A stretch of DNA of 64,000 nt. Source: CAVRCA01 sp963719345 (GTDB lineage: Bacteria > Pseudomonadota > Alphaproteobacteria > Acetobacterales > Acetobacteraceae). Below are positions 9,554 through 18,563 of the stretch, in pieces. Under the pieces are notes generated by a model, which did not search any database, was not told the DNA's origin, and saw nothing but the letters and a program-made list of their open reading frames with translations. The stretch's first letter is position 1. The number at the start of each line of letters is the position of its first letter. The DNA lies in NCBI GenBank assembly GCA_963719345.1, contig CAVRCA010000004.1:248001-312000 (forward strand), written 5' to 3'. Both the position numbers and the translations under genes were made by a program.

Positions 9554-9617
9554 CTGGGCACACCGGTCCGCTCGCCGGCTTCCGCGTCCTGGATCTGACG
9601 ACGGTCCTTTTCGGCCC

Positions 9618-10865
9618 CTAAACAGAAATTGTCCCCGTTGTGGCGGGGGTGAGCACGCAGGTGAAGCCAAGCTTTGCGATTTGTCGTGCCAGGCGGCTGG
9701 CCTGGTTTTCGGGTGAACTGCGGTGGAAGTGGCTGGCGCCGAGGTCCTGATAGAAGGTGCCGTCGCGCAGCATGTGATAGGCGGCGGTCAGGATCGAGGC
9801 GGCGACCGCGCAGATGGCCTTTTTGGGTCCCCGGCGGTGGCGCAGGCGTTGGAACTGGGCTTGCAGGTAGCTGGCCTTCTTCCGGCTAGCCGCCCAGGCG
9901 CATTGCACGAGCGTGGTCTTGAGCCACGGAGCACCCTTGCGTAGTCGCGTTGAGCGTCGCTTGCCCGCGCTCTCGTCGTTGCGCGGGCACAGGCCCGCCC
10001 AGGAGATCAGGTGGCCGGCGGTGGGGAAGCGGCTCATGTCGAGGCCGATCTCGGAGACGATGACCTGGGCGGTCAGGTCACCGACCCCCGGGATGGTCCG
10101 CAACTGGTGGACAGCCTGGCGGAAAGGGTCGAGATCGCGATCCACCTCCGCGTCGATTTCGGCAATGGCTGCATCGAGAGCGTCCACCTGGTGCAGATGC
10201 AGGCGCAGCAGGAAGCGATGCCGCTCGGTGACGCGCCCCTGCAGAGCGGCCCGCAGCTTCGCCGGGGGTGCCTTGACGCCGCGCTGCACCAGGGTGGCCA
10301 GCGTGTCCGGATCGCGCTCACCGTCAATCAGGGCCCGCAAGATGGCGCGGCCGCTGACGCCCATGATCTGCGTCAGCACCGAGCCGAGCTTAAGATTGGC
10401 ATCCTCCAGCGTCTTCTGGATGCGTTGGATGTGGCTGGCTTGCTCGCGCACCAGCTGCTTGCGGGTGCGCAGCAGCGCCCGCATCTCCTGCGTCGGCGCC
10501 TCCGGCACGAAGCTCGGGCGGATCAGGCCGTGCGCCAGCAGGTCGGCCAGCCAGAGCGCGTCGGCGACATCGGTCCTGCGGCCAGGCACGTTCTTCACAT
10601 GCGCCGCGTTGGCCAGGATCAGCTCGACTTCGCCGTCGGCGAGGATGTGCCAGACCGGCTTCCAGTAGACGCCGGTGGCCTCCATCGCGACATGCGTGCA
10701 GCCGTTCTCCGCCAGCCACGCTGCCAAGGCCAGTAGGTCCGGTGTGGTGGTGTCGAACGTGCGCACTTGGGTCTTGGCTGGACCGCTGGCCGCTACTCGG
10801 ATGCCGGCCACCACCGTGTCCTTGTGCACGTCAAGCCCCGCGCAGCGCGGGTGGAGAACGTCCAT
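9618..10865 (-). CDS. IS110-family transposase (DEDD recombinase)
   Basis: A 415-residue intact protein. The N-terminal RuvC-like domain shows GLDVHKDTVVAGI (first Asp), VAMEATGVYWKPVW (Glu) and the D-x-x-D region (GRRTDVADALWLADL). The C-terminal Tnp domain has IPGVGDLTAQVIVSEIG, ISWAGLCPRNDES and the catalytic-Ser-type segment that defines the family. The TAG stop at 9618-9620 lies right at the insertion junction, so the host sequence may supply it. Family members act with a bridge RNA encoded in the element. Confidence 0.9.
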   Translation of the reverse strand: MDVLHPRCAGLDVHKDTVVAGIRVAASGPAKTQVRTFDTTTPDLLALAAWLAENGCTHVAMEATGVYWKPVWHILADGEVELILANAAHVKNVPGRRTDVADALWLADLLAHGLIRPSFVPEAPTQEMRALLRTRKQLVREQASHIQRIQKTLEDANLKLGSVLTQIMGVSGRAILRALIDGERDPDTLATLVQRGVKAPPAKLRAALQGRVTERHRFLLRLHLHQVDALDAAIAEIDAEVDRDLDPFRQAVHQLRTIPGVGDLTAQVIVSEIGLDMSRFPTAGHLISWAGLCPRNDESAGKRRSTRLRKGAPWLKTTLVQCAWAASRKKASYLQAQFQRLRHRRGPKKAICAVAASILTAAYHMLRDGTFYQDLGASHFHRSSPENQASRLARQIAKLGFTCVLTPATTGTISV

Positions 10866-11105
10866 GGCTCCCTCCCTGCATTGTGCTGCCGGCGCAGGGC
10901 ACCCCTGGTTCAGAGTCTAAACAGCGCGCTCCCGAGCCTTGCGGCCCATGGCGCAATCGGGGGTGCTTCGGATGCCCCGGGTCCAACTAATACGCGGGCT
11001 CGCTCGCACCATGAAAACCGCCAACCTCTCCGCCGACAGCCGGCAGACAGTGCCACAGGTTTCGTGCCCGGCGGGTCGGCGTTCCGGTGGCGAACTAATA
11101 ATAAG
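10866..11105 (-). ncRNA. Candidate bridge-RNA region of the IS110 element
   Basis: The approximately 240 bp non-coding stretch upstream of the recombinase and inside the element. In the IS110 group the bridge RNA is transcribed from this end and has two loops that pair with target and donor DNA. I infer it from family knowledge and position; I did not fold it or match its loops to the 9618 and 11105 junctions. Confidence 0.4.
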
Positions 11106-12229
11106 GTGCGCCGACGCTCGGCGACTGGGGTGCCGAGGTGATCAAGGTGGAGGGCCTCGCCGGCGACACTTGGCGCAACTCCGGCCAGTTCCGCAATCCG
11201 CAACAAGCGGAGCATCGCCGTCGACCTGAAGCACCCGCAAGGCAACGACTTGCTGCGCCGGCTGGTGCCGACCGTCGATGCGCTGGTCAGCAACATCCGG
11301 CCCGCCGGCCTCGCGCGCCTGGGTTTCGGCTACGAGGCCTGCGCAGCGCTCAACCCGAAGCTGGTCTATGCCGTCGCGACCGGCTTAGGCAGGATGGTCC
11401 CTGGGCGGCACGCCCGGCCTTCGACGAGATCATCCAAGCCGCTTCCGGCTTCGCCTCGGCAATGGGCACGGACGAAGAGCCGGCGTTCGTGCCAAGTCTT
11501 GTCGGCGACAAGATCTGCGGCATGGCGCTTACCGCGGCCGTCACCGCGGTGCTGCTCCACCGCGAACGCACAGGTGCGGGGCAGATGGTCGAAGTGCCGA
11601 TGCTGGAGACGATCGCCGCGTTCAACAGCATCGAGATGTTCGGCGGCCACGCCTTCGTCCCGCCGATCGGGCCTGCCGGCTACAACCGAATGAAGGCGCG
11701 GAAGCCAGTGCGGACCAAGGATGGTTGGCTCACCATGCTGCCCTATTCGGGCGAGAACTGGTGCGCCTTCTTCGAAGCGGCCGGACATCCAGAGTGTATC
11801 GATGAATTCGCGGTGCGAGACCCAGTTCAGCGCGGGCGCAACATCGACAAGATCTACGACCGCATGCGTGAGATCGCGCCCACTCGCACGACCGCCGAGT
11901 GGGAGGAACTCCTGCTCAAGATCGACGTGCCGCACACGGCGTTCGTCAAGCTCACGGAGGTCGCCGAGCAGCCGCATCTGGCGGCGGTTGGAATGTTTCC
12001 GGAGATGGAACACTCTTCCGAGGGTAGGATTTGTCAGGCCCGTCCGCCGACCCGCTTCAGCGCGAGCCCCGCCAGCCTCCGCCGAATGGCGCCGCGGCTC
12101 GGGGAGCACACGGAGGAGATTCTGCGGGAGGTCGGCTACACCGAAGCCGAAATCGCAGGCCTGATCGACGCGAAGGCGATCGGAGTCCTACCATGAGCGT
12201 TCGCCACGACAGGGATCGTAGGCGGGGAA

Positions 12230-13584
12230 CTAATCTTACTGTGTCATAAAACCTTTGCCCGATTCGACATCGAGTTGTCAGTGCTGGAGATTCTCACTCG
12301 TGGAGGCGGGTTGTGGGTCTCGAATCCAAGTCAGGCGGCAGCGAATCACGGTTTGCCGCCTATGTCGAGGCGATCACGTCGGCGCTCGGTCACGCCGATC
12401 GCGTGGCGCCTTTCCAATCGTATTGCGCGGGGCTGCTGCTACCGGGCGATCGCAAAAGCGTCGAGCCGATGGCCGCGCGCGTGCAGCCGGGGCCGGTGCA
12501 GGCGGCGCACCAGTCGCTGCATCACTTCGTGGCGAAGTCGGAGTGGTCGGACGACATCGTGCTGGCGGCGGTGCGGACCCGCGTGTTGCCGGTCATCGAG
12601 CGGCGCGGTCCGATCCGGGCGCTGATCATCGACGACACCGGGATGCCCAAGAAAGGCAAACACTCGGTCGGCGTGGCACGGCAGTATTGCGGGGAACTCG
12701 GCAAGCAGGACAATTGCCAAGTGGCGGTGAGCCTGTCGGCCGCCAACGATCACGCCAGCCTGCCGCTCGCCTATCGCCTGTATCTGCCGCACGAGTGGGC
12801 TGCTGACCCTGCCCGGCGCGCTGAGACGGGCGTGCCCGACGATGTCGTCTTCCAGACCAAGCCGCAGATCGCACTCGGCCAGCTTCGTGCCGCTCTGGCG
12901 GCCGGGATCGAAGCCGAGGTCGCGTTGGCCGACGCGGGTTACGGCACCGACACCGACTTTCGCGACGGCATCACGGAAATCGGCCTGGCCTATGTTGTCG
13001 GCATCCAGTCCTCCACCAGCCTGTGGCCGCCCGGCGTGGAACCACTGCTCCAAAGCAATGGAGCGGGCGCGGGCGTCCGACGTCTTCGATCCGTCGTGAC
13101 GGCGAGCATCGGCCGATCTCGGCCAAGCAACTGGCGCTGGACCTTCCCCAGAAAGCGTCTGGCTGTCCACGCTGCCAGCCAACACCAGCCGTCGCGAACT
13201 GGTGGACACCGCCAAGCTGCGCTGGCGGATCGAGCGTGACTATCAGGACCTCAAGCAGGAACTCGGGCTCGGCCACTACGAGGGACGAGGCTGGCGAGGC
13301 TTTCATCACCACGCCACGCTCTGCATCGCTGCCTACGGATTCTTGATCTCCGAACGGGGAGCGATTCCCCCCTCCGCACAACACAATGCCAATCTCATCC
13401 AAGCGCCTCGCCTTCCCACCCGTTACCGACCCCGCGGATCCCCCGGTCAGACCTGAACGCCACGTCGCGAGCTCGATCACCTCGATGCGCACTGTCATCG
13501 CCCGGGCCATCGCGAGAACACTCCCGAGATGTCCATGCTGCCAGCGGATCACACGTTAACGAACTTATAACACAGTAAGATTAG
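12230..13584 (+). mobile_element. IS701-like insertion sequence with 20-bp inverted repeats
   Basis: Terminal repeats CTAATCTTACTGTGTCATAA (12230-12249) and, inverted at 13565-13584, CTAATCTTACTGTGTTATAA differ at one base. The 1,355-bp length and the transposase fit the IS701/IS4 superfamily. The right repeat directly abuts, and contributes the stop codon to, pufC. Confidence 0.85.
12313..13456 (+). pseudogene. IS701-family transposase (frameshifted)
   Basis: The first frame (12313 to about 13060) carries the IS701 DDE signature ALIIDDTGMPKKGKHSVGVA (first Asp) and VALADAGYGTDTDFRDGI (second Asp). The frame then shifts (HRPISAKQLALDLP region) and shifts again so that 13202-13456 encodes the glutamate region LRWRIERDYQDLKQELGLGH. 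Two single-base breaks separate the catalytic residues, so the copy is inactive as written. It could still be mobilised by an intact relative because both ends are preserved. Confidence 0.8.
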
Positions 13585-14604
13585 GGTTTCGCGGCGACAG
13601 CTGCATGAGCGAGTTCCGGGAAACCTTGCAATGGGCTCACTCCGAACAGCGGCTTGTAGACACCTTGGTGGCACGTGGCGCAGTTGACCTTCGGGCTGTC
13701 GCCCATCGCACCGAGCCGTTCATGCGGGAAAACGGTCCGCAGCGGATCGAGATAGGCCGTGTTCAGGTCCCGGACCATGCGGATGCCGTACCACGCCGTC
13801 ACGCGTTGCGGCGTACTCTCGTTCCAGGCGCCGAACTCCCGCGAAGTCGTGGCAGTAGGTGCAGTTGACCCCGAGCGACTGCGCGAAGTGCATCATCAGC
13901 GCATAGGTCCACTCCGTCTGCTTGATGGAGTTGCGGTCGCCTTCGGGCAACGGCGTCGTCGCTTGTACGCGGATGTTGTTGTCGTGCTCCAGATAGGGCG
14001 TGAACGGGTCATAGGGGAGCGAGGTGCTTCCGACCGCCGGCGAGGCCAGATTCTTGCCGGTCTGCGTCTCGGCCATGCCGGGGAACCGCGATCCGCCATT
14101 GTTCATGTAGGAGACGTAGGCCGGCACCGGCTGGCCGCGGTGGCACGTGTAGCAGACGACGCCGGTCGCGCCGACGTGGTTGGTCCAGTCGCCGTTGATA
14201 TGCTGCACCATCTGGATCATCCGGCGCGCCACCACCTTCGTGTACAGCGCGTCCGACGCCATGTTCTCGGTATTGTGGCAATAGGCGCAGCCCTGCGTCG
14301 GCGATACCCAGGTGGTGATTGCCGCCATCAGGCGGGTGAACGCCGCGACATCGAGATTGCCCAGCACCTGTACGTTCTTGTAGGCAACGGAGGCCAGTGG
14401 TCCGCCATGAACCGGCGGCAATGTCGCCGGCAGCTTGTTGCGGTCCAGCTCGCTCCCGATCAGCCGCGGATCGAAGTTCTCGACCATCGCGGTGCCACGA
14501 TACCCTCGCTGGACCGTGTCCACCGGCGGCCGCTCGAAGGTGAACAGCAGCAGCACGCCGAGCACGGCCGCCAGCGCGAGCGATATCCTGATCCCGAGTG
14601 TCAT
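13581..14604 (-). CDS. pufC: Photosynthetic reaction centre tetraheme cytochrome c subunit (one frameshift)
   Basis: The periplasmic cytochrome re-reduces the special pair after light-driven charge separation. Four C-x-x-C-H haem motifs are visible in order: CAYCH, CYTCH, CTYCH and CATCH. The N-terminus (MTLGIRISLALAAVLGVLLL) is a membrane anchor with no lipobox Cys, so lipid anchoring is not expected. The start overlaps the pufM stop (ATGA). One extra base at about 13836 breaks the frame just after the third haem site; deleting it restores FGAWNESTPQRVTAWYGIRM. The TAA stop at 13581-13583 lies inside the IS701 inverted repeat, so the native C-terminus may be altered. Confidence 0.92.
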
Positions 14605-15578
14605 CGCGGTGCCCCTGGCAACGTCAGCGGGTCCATGACCGGGGGCCAGACCGCCGGATACGACGGCGCGATGCCATGCTTGACCCCCCAAAGGAACCAG
14701 TTGTCGACTACCGTGCCGGTGAGCAGGATGCCGATGCCGCCGGTCAACGGACACAACACCGCGAACCACCACGCCCAGCGATGGATCGACTCGGGCGTCG
14801 CGTTGAAGCCCATCGTCCAGCGCCAGATCAGCATTCCACGCTCGAACGCGGTGCCGCGATCGACGATCTGGTCAACTTCCCGCTCGCCGCCGAAACGGCT
14901 GATCGCCAGCACCGTCGCGCCATGCATCGCGAAAAGCAGTGTCGAGCCATAGAGGAACACGATCGAGAGCATATGAAACGGGTCGTAGAACAGATTGCCG
15001 TAACGGATCGAGAAGGACGCGGTCCAATCGAGGTGCGGGAAGATGCCGAACGGCACCGCCTCGCCCCAGCTCCCCATCAGGATCGGCCGAATGAAACCGA
15101 GCACGAGATACAACCAGATGGCGGCGGCAAACGCCCAGGCAACGTGGGTGCCCATCCCGAGCGCCCGCGCGCGCCGATAGACCCGTACCCACCACAGCAG
15201 GATCGACGCGGTGAGGAAAAACCCGGCCATCAGCCACCAACCGCCCTCTGCCAGCGGCGGCAGGCGCAAGCCGTTCCCCGGCGGAGGTGGCTCGAGCGCG
15301 AGCCAGGGGAGTTGGCGGACGAACTGCACCGGGTCCCAGTTGACCGATGCCCACATGTTCAGGCCGATGATCTCGAAGGCCGCAAAACCGCAGATCAGTG
15401 ACGCGACCCCGGTCGCCCCGAGATAGATCGGACCGACCTGCGCATCGCCGAGAATGCCGAAGAAGTGCAGGAAGAACGGCTTGCCTGAGCGCGTCCAGGT
15501 TTGGCCGGTCACCGGCACGCCGGCATAGGACGGGCCGCGGACCTGCACGCGGGTAAAGATGTTCTGGTATCCGGGCAT
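14601..15578 (-). CDS. pufM: Photosynthetic reaction centre M subunit
   Basis: A 325-residue intact membrane protein with five transmembrane helices. Conserved segments include IRPILMGSWGEAVPFGIFPH, YDPFHMLSIVFLYGSTLLF with the special-pair His, and TPESIHRWAWWFAVL with an iron-ligand His. M and L bind the bacteriochlorophylls, bacteriopheophytins, quinones and non-haem iron. Its start lies 22 bp after pufL; GGAG precedes the ATG by about 10 bp. The C-terminus is the extended kind found when a PufC subunit is present. It overlaps pufC by 4 bp. Confidence 0.98.
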   Translation of the reverse strand: MPGYQNIFTRVQVRGPSYAGVPVTGQTWTRSGKPFFLHFFGILGDAQVGPIYLGATGVASLICGFAAFEIIGLNMWASVNWDPVQFVRQLPWLALEPPPPGNGLRLPPLAEGGWWLMAGFFLTASILLWWVRVYRRARALGMGTHVAWAFAAAIWLYLVLGFIRPILMGSWGEAVPFGIFPHLDWTASFSIRYGNLFYDPFHMLSIVFLYGSTLLFAMHGATVLAISRFGGEREVDQIVDRGTAFERGMLIWRWTMGFNATPESIHRWAWWFAVLCPLTGGIGILLTGTVVDNWFLWGVKHGIAPSYPAVWPPVMDPLTLPGAPR

Positions 15579-15600
15579 GATGCGCGCTCCTATCCTACTA

Positions 15601-16425
15601 TCAGCTCCAGATCGGAAGGTTGAGCCACCAGCTCCACCATTCCGGCCAGCCGCGGGTCCAGAACGGTCCGCTGATGATGATGCACACCGCGCTCCAGAAC
15701 CCGGCGGAGAGCGCGAGAAACAGCCCGAGTCGATGGATGCCGAGCGTGCCGATCGACCAGCCGATCGTGTCGCGGAAGAAAGTGTTCTCGTGCTCGGCCG
15801 ACTTGACCACCTCGCCGGGCCCTGGGTTCACGGCGGACAGGACGAGGGACCCGTGCAACGACAGCGCGAGCGTCGTGGTGAAGAAAAACGACACCGCGAG
15901 CATGTGCGCCGGGTTGTAGTGGAAGTGCAGGTATTGATAGCCGGTGTTCGACACCCAATCGAGATGGCTGAGGATGCCGTAGGGAAAGCCGTAGCCCCAG
16001 GCGCCCATCAGCACGGGCCGGATCACCACCAGAGAAAAATAGGCGAACACCGCCACCCCGTAGGCAAACGGCACGTGCAGGCCGATCCCGAGCTTGCGCG
16101 AGATTTCCGCCTGTCGCAGCGCCCACGAGATGAAGGCGCCGAGTGCGCAGATGGTGATGCACTGCCATAGGCCGCCCTCCCTCAAGGGGGCAAAGGCCAG
16201 GCCGTAACTGAGATCCGGCGGCGCGATACTGATACGCCATATGTTCCATGTCGGCCCGATCGCGGCTCCCCAGATGATCAGCGCGGTACCGAGCACCGAG
16301 AAAAATATCGTGGTTACACCGAAGAAGCCGACATAGAACGGACCGACCCAGAAATCGAACAGGTCACCGCCGATCAGCGTACCGCCACGCACGCGGTACT
16401 TCTCCTCAAAGCTGAGCATCGCCAT
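15601..16425 (-). CDS. pufL: Photosynthetic reaction centre L subunit
   Basis: A 274-residue intact protein with five transmembrane helices. It starts MAMLSFEEKYRVRGGTLIGG, the usual L N-terminus, and contains VIRPVLMGAWGYGFPYGILS, YNPAHMLAVSFFFTTTLALS (special-pair His) and GTLGIHRLGLFLALSAGFW (iron His). L carries the active electron-transfer branch. A GGGAGGAAC Shine-Dalgarno sequence precedes the ATG. A second in-frame ATG two codons in is possible. Confidence 0.98.
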   Translation of the reverse strand: MAMLSFEEKYRVRGGTLIGGDLFDFWVGPFYVGFFGVTTIFFSVLGTALIIWGAAIGPTWNIWRISIAPPDLSYGLAFAPLREGGLWQCITICALGAFISWALRQAEISRKLGIGLHVPFAYGVAVFAYFSLVVIRPVLMGAWGYGFPYGILSHLDWVSNTGYQYLHFHYNPAHMLAVSFFFTTTLALSLHGSLVLSAVNPGPGEVVKSAEHENTFFRDTIGWSIGTLGIHRLGLFLALSAGFWSAVCIIISGPFWTRGWPEWWSWWLNLPIWS

Positions 16426-16490
16426 CGCCGTTCCTCCCAGGCGAGGATTCCGCAGCTCGCCTTCGCTTCAGCAATCCCGCCGACAACGGA

Positions 16491-16518
16491 CGGGCAAGAC
16501 AACGCATCGTCCCGCCCG
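16491..16518 (-). promoter_or_regulatory. Stem-loop in the pufA-pufL intercistronic region
   Basis: On the minus-strand RNA, 16518-16507 and 16502-16491 pair over 12 positions (including three G-U pairs) around a 4-nt loop. In Rhodobacter, hairpins at this place stabilise the upstream pufBA segment and set the excess of LH1 over reaction centre. The position matches; the function is inferred. Confidence 0.65.
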
Positions 16519-16536
16519 CCGCCGCGAGGACCACGC

Positions 16537-16728
16537 CTACTTCGGTGCAGCCGGTGGCAATGGCGCCATCTGCTGCGTTGCACCCGACGCGCGGTGCGGT
16601 CCCTCCAACCAATTGAACCGATCGGTGCTCAACAGGATGAAATGGATCAGGAGAGCCAGCACGAAGAGGAAGATGAACAGGCCGACCAACGCTCTGCGCG
16701 GGTCAAACAGGAGCCAAATGCGCCACAT
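16537..16728 (-). CDS. pufA: Light-harvesting 1 (B870-type) alpha subunit
   Basis: A 63-residue single-span antenna polypeptide starting MWRIWLLFDPRRALVGLFIF, with the invariant bacteriochlorophyll-ligand His in ALLIHFILLSTDRFNWL. After the helix comes a Pro/Ala-rich periplasmic tail. It pairs with PufB to form the ring around the reaction centre. It starts 13 bp after pufB and is followed by a stem-loop and pufL. Confidence 0.96.
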   Translation of the reverse strand: MWRIWLLFDPRRALVGLFIFLFVLALLIHFILLSTDRFNWLEGPHRASGATQQMAPLPPAAPK

Positions 16729-16741
16729 GTCCGCTTCCCCT

Positions 16742-16963
16742 TCAGGCCAGGAACGACTTGACGAGGTTCAGGCCGTCAAGCAGGCCGGTTTGGTAGCCGT
16801 TCGGCCCCGGCAGCCACGGACGCCAGAACCACACGAGGATGTGGGCGATGATGGCGATGACCGTGAAAACGATGAAACTCGTCACGAAAATACTATGGAA
16901 TTCGCGCGCTTCCGACTCGGTCAACCCTGAGGTTGAACTCGTCCGCGCCGACACGTCCGACAT
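16742..16963 (-). CDS. pufB: Light-harvesting 1 beta subunit
   Basis: A 73-residue antenna polypeptide. The cytoplasmic N-terminus has LTESEAREFHSIF, with the conserved E-x-x-x-x-H; the membrane span IVFTVIAIIAHILVWFWRPW carries the bacteriochlorophyll-ligand His and the following W-x-P-W. A GGAGG lies 8 bp before the ATG. No pufQ is found between bchZ and pufB. Confidence 0.96.
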   Translation of the reverse strand: MSDVSARTSSTSGLTESEAREFHSIFVTSFIVFTVIAIIAHILVWFWRPWLPGPNGYQTGLLDGLNLVKSFLA

Positions 16964-17025
16964 CTGTCAGCCTCCGACTGTTGGCCTCTCGGCCGGTGCC
17001 GCGCCGATCCCGCGCGGCAGGGGTT

Positions 17026-17044
17026 CCGTGGCAGACGGCCACGG
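17026..17044. promoter_or_regulatory. Perfect 7-bp hairpin between bchZ and pufB
   Basis: CCGTGGC-AGACG-GCCACGG is a perfect stem-loop in the 137-bp gap between the bchZ stop and pufB start. No U-tract follows, so it is more likely an RNA processing or stability element, or a partial attenuator, than a full terminator. Confidence 0.5.
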
Positions 17045-17100
17045 CGCGCAATCCGCCCAGAGCGGGAGCGGAACTTGCCTGGTGAGCAGGCCGACGCGTC

Positions 17101-18559
17101 TCATGCCGTGCGTCCCGCGTTGAGTTCAGCGAGCGCGCAGGCGACCCGGTCCGCGGACACCCGCTGCTCGCGTGCTTCCCGTGCGCCACGCTCGACCCGA
17201 TCACGCAGCCGCTTGGCGGCGGATATCCGCACCAGGAAAGGCTCGGTCTCGACATAGCGGTCGAGCAGCGCCCTTGCGTCATCGTCCCACGGGCTGGCGT
17301 TCCACGCCTCGGCCTTTACCGGCGTCGGATCGACGCGGTCCATCTCGGCGCCGAGCGGCAGGATGTGGAACAGCGCATCGAACAGCGCGTTGCAGAATTC
17401 CTGCACGATATAGGTCGCGCCCGAATAGCCCATGAACGGCGTACCCGTGGCGCGCCGGATGATGGCACCCGGGAACGAAGCCGGGATGTACATGGCGCGG
17501 CAGCCAAGTTCGGCCGCGTACATGCGCTCGTTGTAGGAACCGAACAGCACCAGCGGCGGGCGTGCGCGCGAGCGCCTCGCGCACGGCGGCATTGTCGGGC
17601 TTCACTCCCGCATTTCGTGAGAACGAGAAGGCGCACGGGATTCCCAGCTCCTCCTCGAGGAACCGCCGTACACCGCGCGCATACGTGTCCGTCGCGACGA
17701 TCGCGAACGTCGCGGTCGCAAAGAAATCCTGCGTGACGCTGCGCCACAGGTCCCAGATCGGCTTGGTGGTGGAGTGCTTCTCGCTTTCGATGAAAGGCTC
17801 CGGATCGATACCGACGAGCTCGCCGAGCTTGCGCAGGAAGCTCGTAGTCGCGAACAGCCCGATCGGCGCCTGAAGGTAGGGCCGGTCCAGGTCCTCGCAA
17901 AGCCGGCGGCCGAACTCGCGGTACATGCAGATATTCACGTCGGCATCCGGCAGACGCGAAACGTCCTCGATATGGGCGCCGAGCGGGAACACGAGATTGA
18001 TCTCGCAGCCGATGCCCTCGACGAGCCGCCTGATCTCCGCGACATCGGACGGCATGTTGAACGTGCCGTAGATCGGCCCGATGATGTTGACGCGCGGCTT
18101 GGCCCCCTCGGCGCGAACCCGCGGCTTGAGTTTCTTCTTGGCGCCGAACTCGCTCCACAGCCAGTAGATCGCGCGGTCAGCGGCTTGCCATTGATCCTCG
18201 TCGATCGTGCGTGGGATGAAGCGCAGCAGGTTGGAGCCTTCCGGCGTCACGCCGCCGCCGATCATTTCGGCGATGCTGCCGGTCACGACGACGGCCGGCA
18301 TGTCGGGGTCCTGCGTCGCGCTGGCGCGCCGCATCGCCCCTTCGGTGCCGCTCATCGAGAGCTGTTCTTCGGCAAGCCCGGTGACGACGATGGGCAACTC
18401 ATGCGGCGGCAGGGCGTCGGTGTAGTGCAGCACCGCGGTGACCGGCAGGTTCTCGCAGCCCACCGGCCCGTCGATCACCACGCGCAGGCCGCGAATGGCG
18501 GTGAAGGCGTAGACCGCGCCCCAGTAGCCACCCGCGCGATCGTGGTCGAGCACCAGCAT
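17101..18559 (-). CDS. bchZ: Chlorophyllide a reductase subunit Z (one frameshift)
   Basis: BchZ, with BchY, forms the NifDK-like catalytic component of chlorophyllide a reductase, which converts the chlorin ring to the bacteriochlorin. ATG 18557-18559 starts MLVLDHDRAGGYWGAVYAFT, the family N-terminus, followed by DGPVGCENLPVTAVLHYTDA. One extra C in a CCC run at about 17560 shifts the frame; deleting it gives RTPPLVLFGSYNERMYAAEL and continues to TGA at 17101-17103. Restored length is about 486 residues, normal for the family. It lies 4 bp after bchY. Confidence 0.92.
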
Positions 18560-18563
18560 GACG

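Larger units (their letters stand above)
9618..11105 (-). mobile_element. IS110-family insertion sequence in the CoA-transferase gene
   Basis: About 1.49 kb, containing a full-length DEDD recombinase and about 240 bp of non-coding DNA upstream of it. There are no obvious terminal inverted repeats, as expected for the IS110 group. Boundaries are deduced from where the interrupted CoA-transferase frame stops and resumes; exact ends are uncertain by a few bases. Confidence 0.75.
9550..12196 (+). pseudogene. CaiB/BaiF-type CoA-transferase, split by an IS110-family element
   Basis: ATG 9550 begins MTGHTGPLAGFRVLDLTTVL, the N-terminal helix of class III CoA-transferases, and stops where the IS begins at about 9618. 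The gene resumes at about 11106 with APTLGDWGAEVIKVEGLAGD, and continues to TGA 12194-12196, including SIEMFGGHAF and LLKIDVPHTAFVKL. Two further compensating frame changes occur near 11200 and 11385, with the true frame between them reading LVSNIRPAGLARLGFGYEA. Intact members move CoA between carboxylic acids using a catalytic Asp. The gene cannot make a functional enzyme here. It was probably coupled to the CDGSH gene. Confidence 0.8.

Noticed and set aside
16893..17282. Possible pufQ between bchZ and pufB
   Set aside because: The frame lies inside bchZ and pufB in another phase and lacks the hydrophobic PufQ segment.
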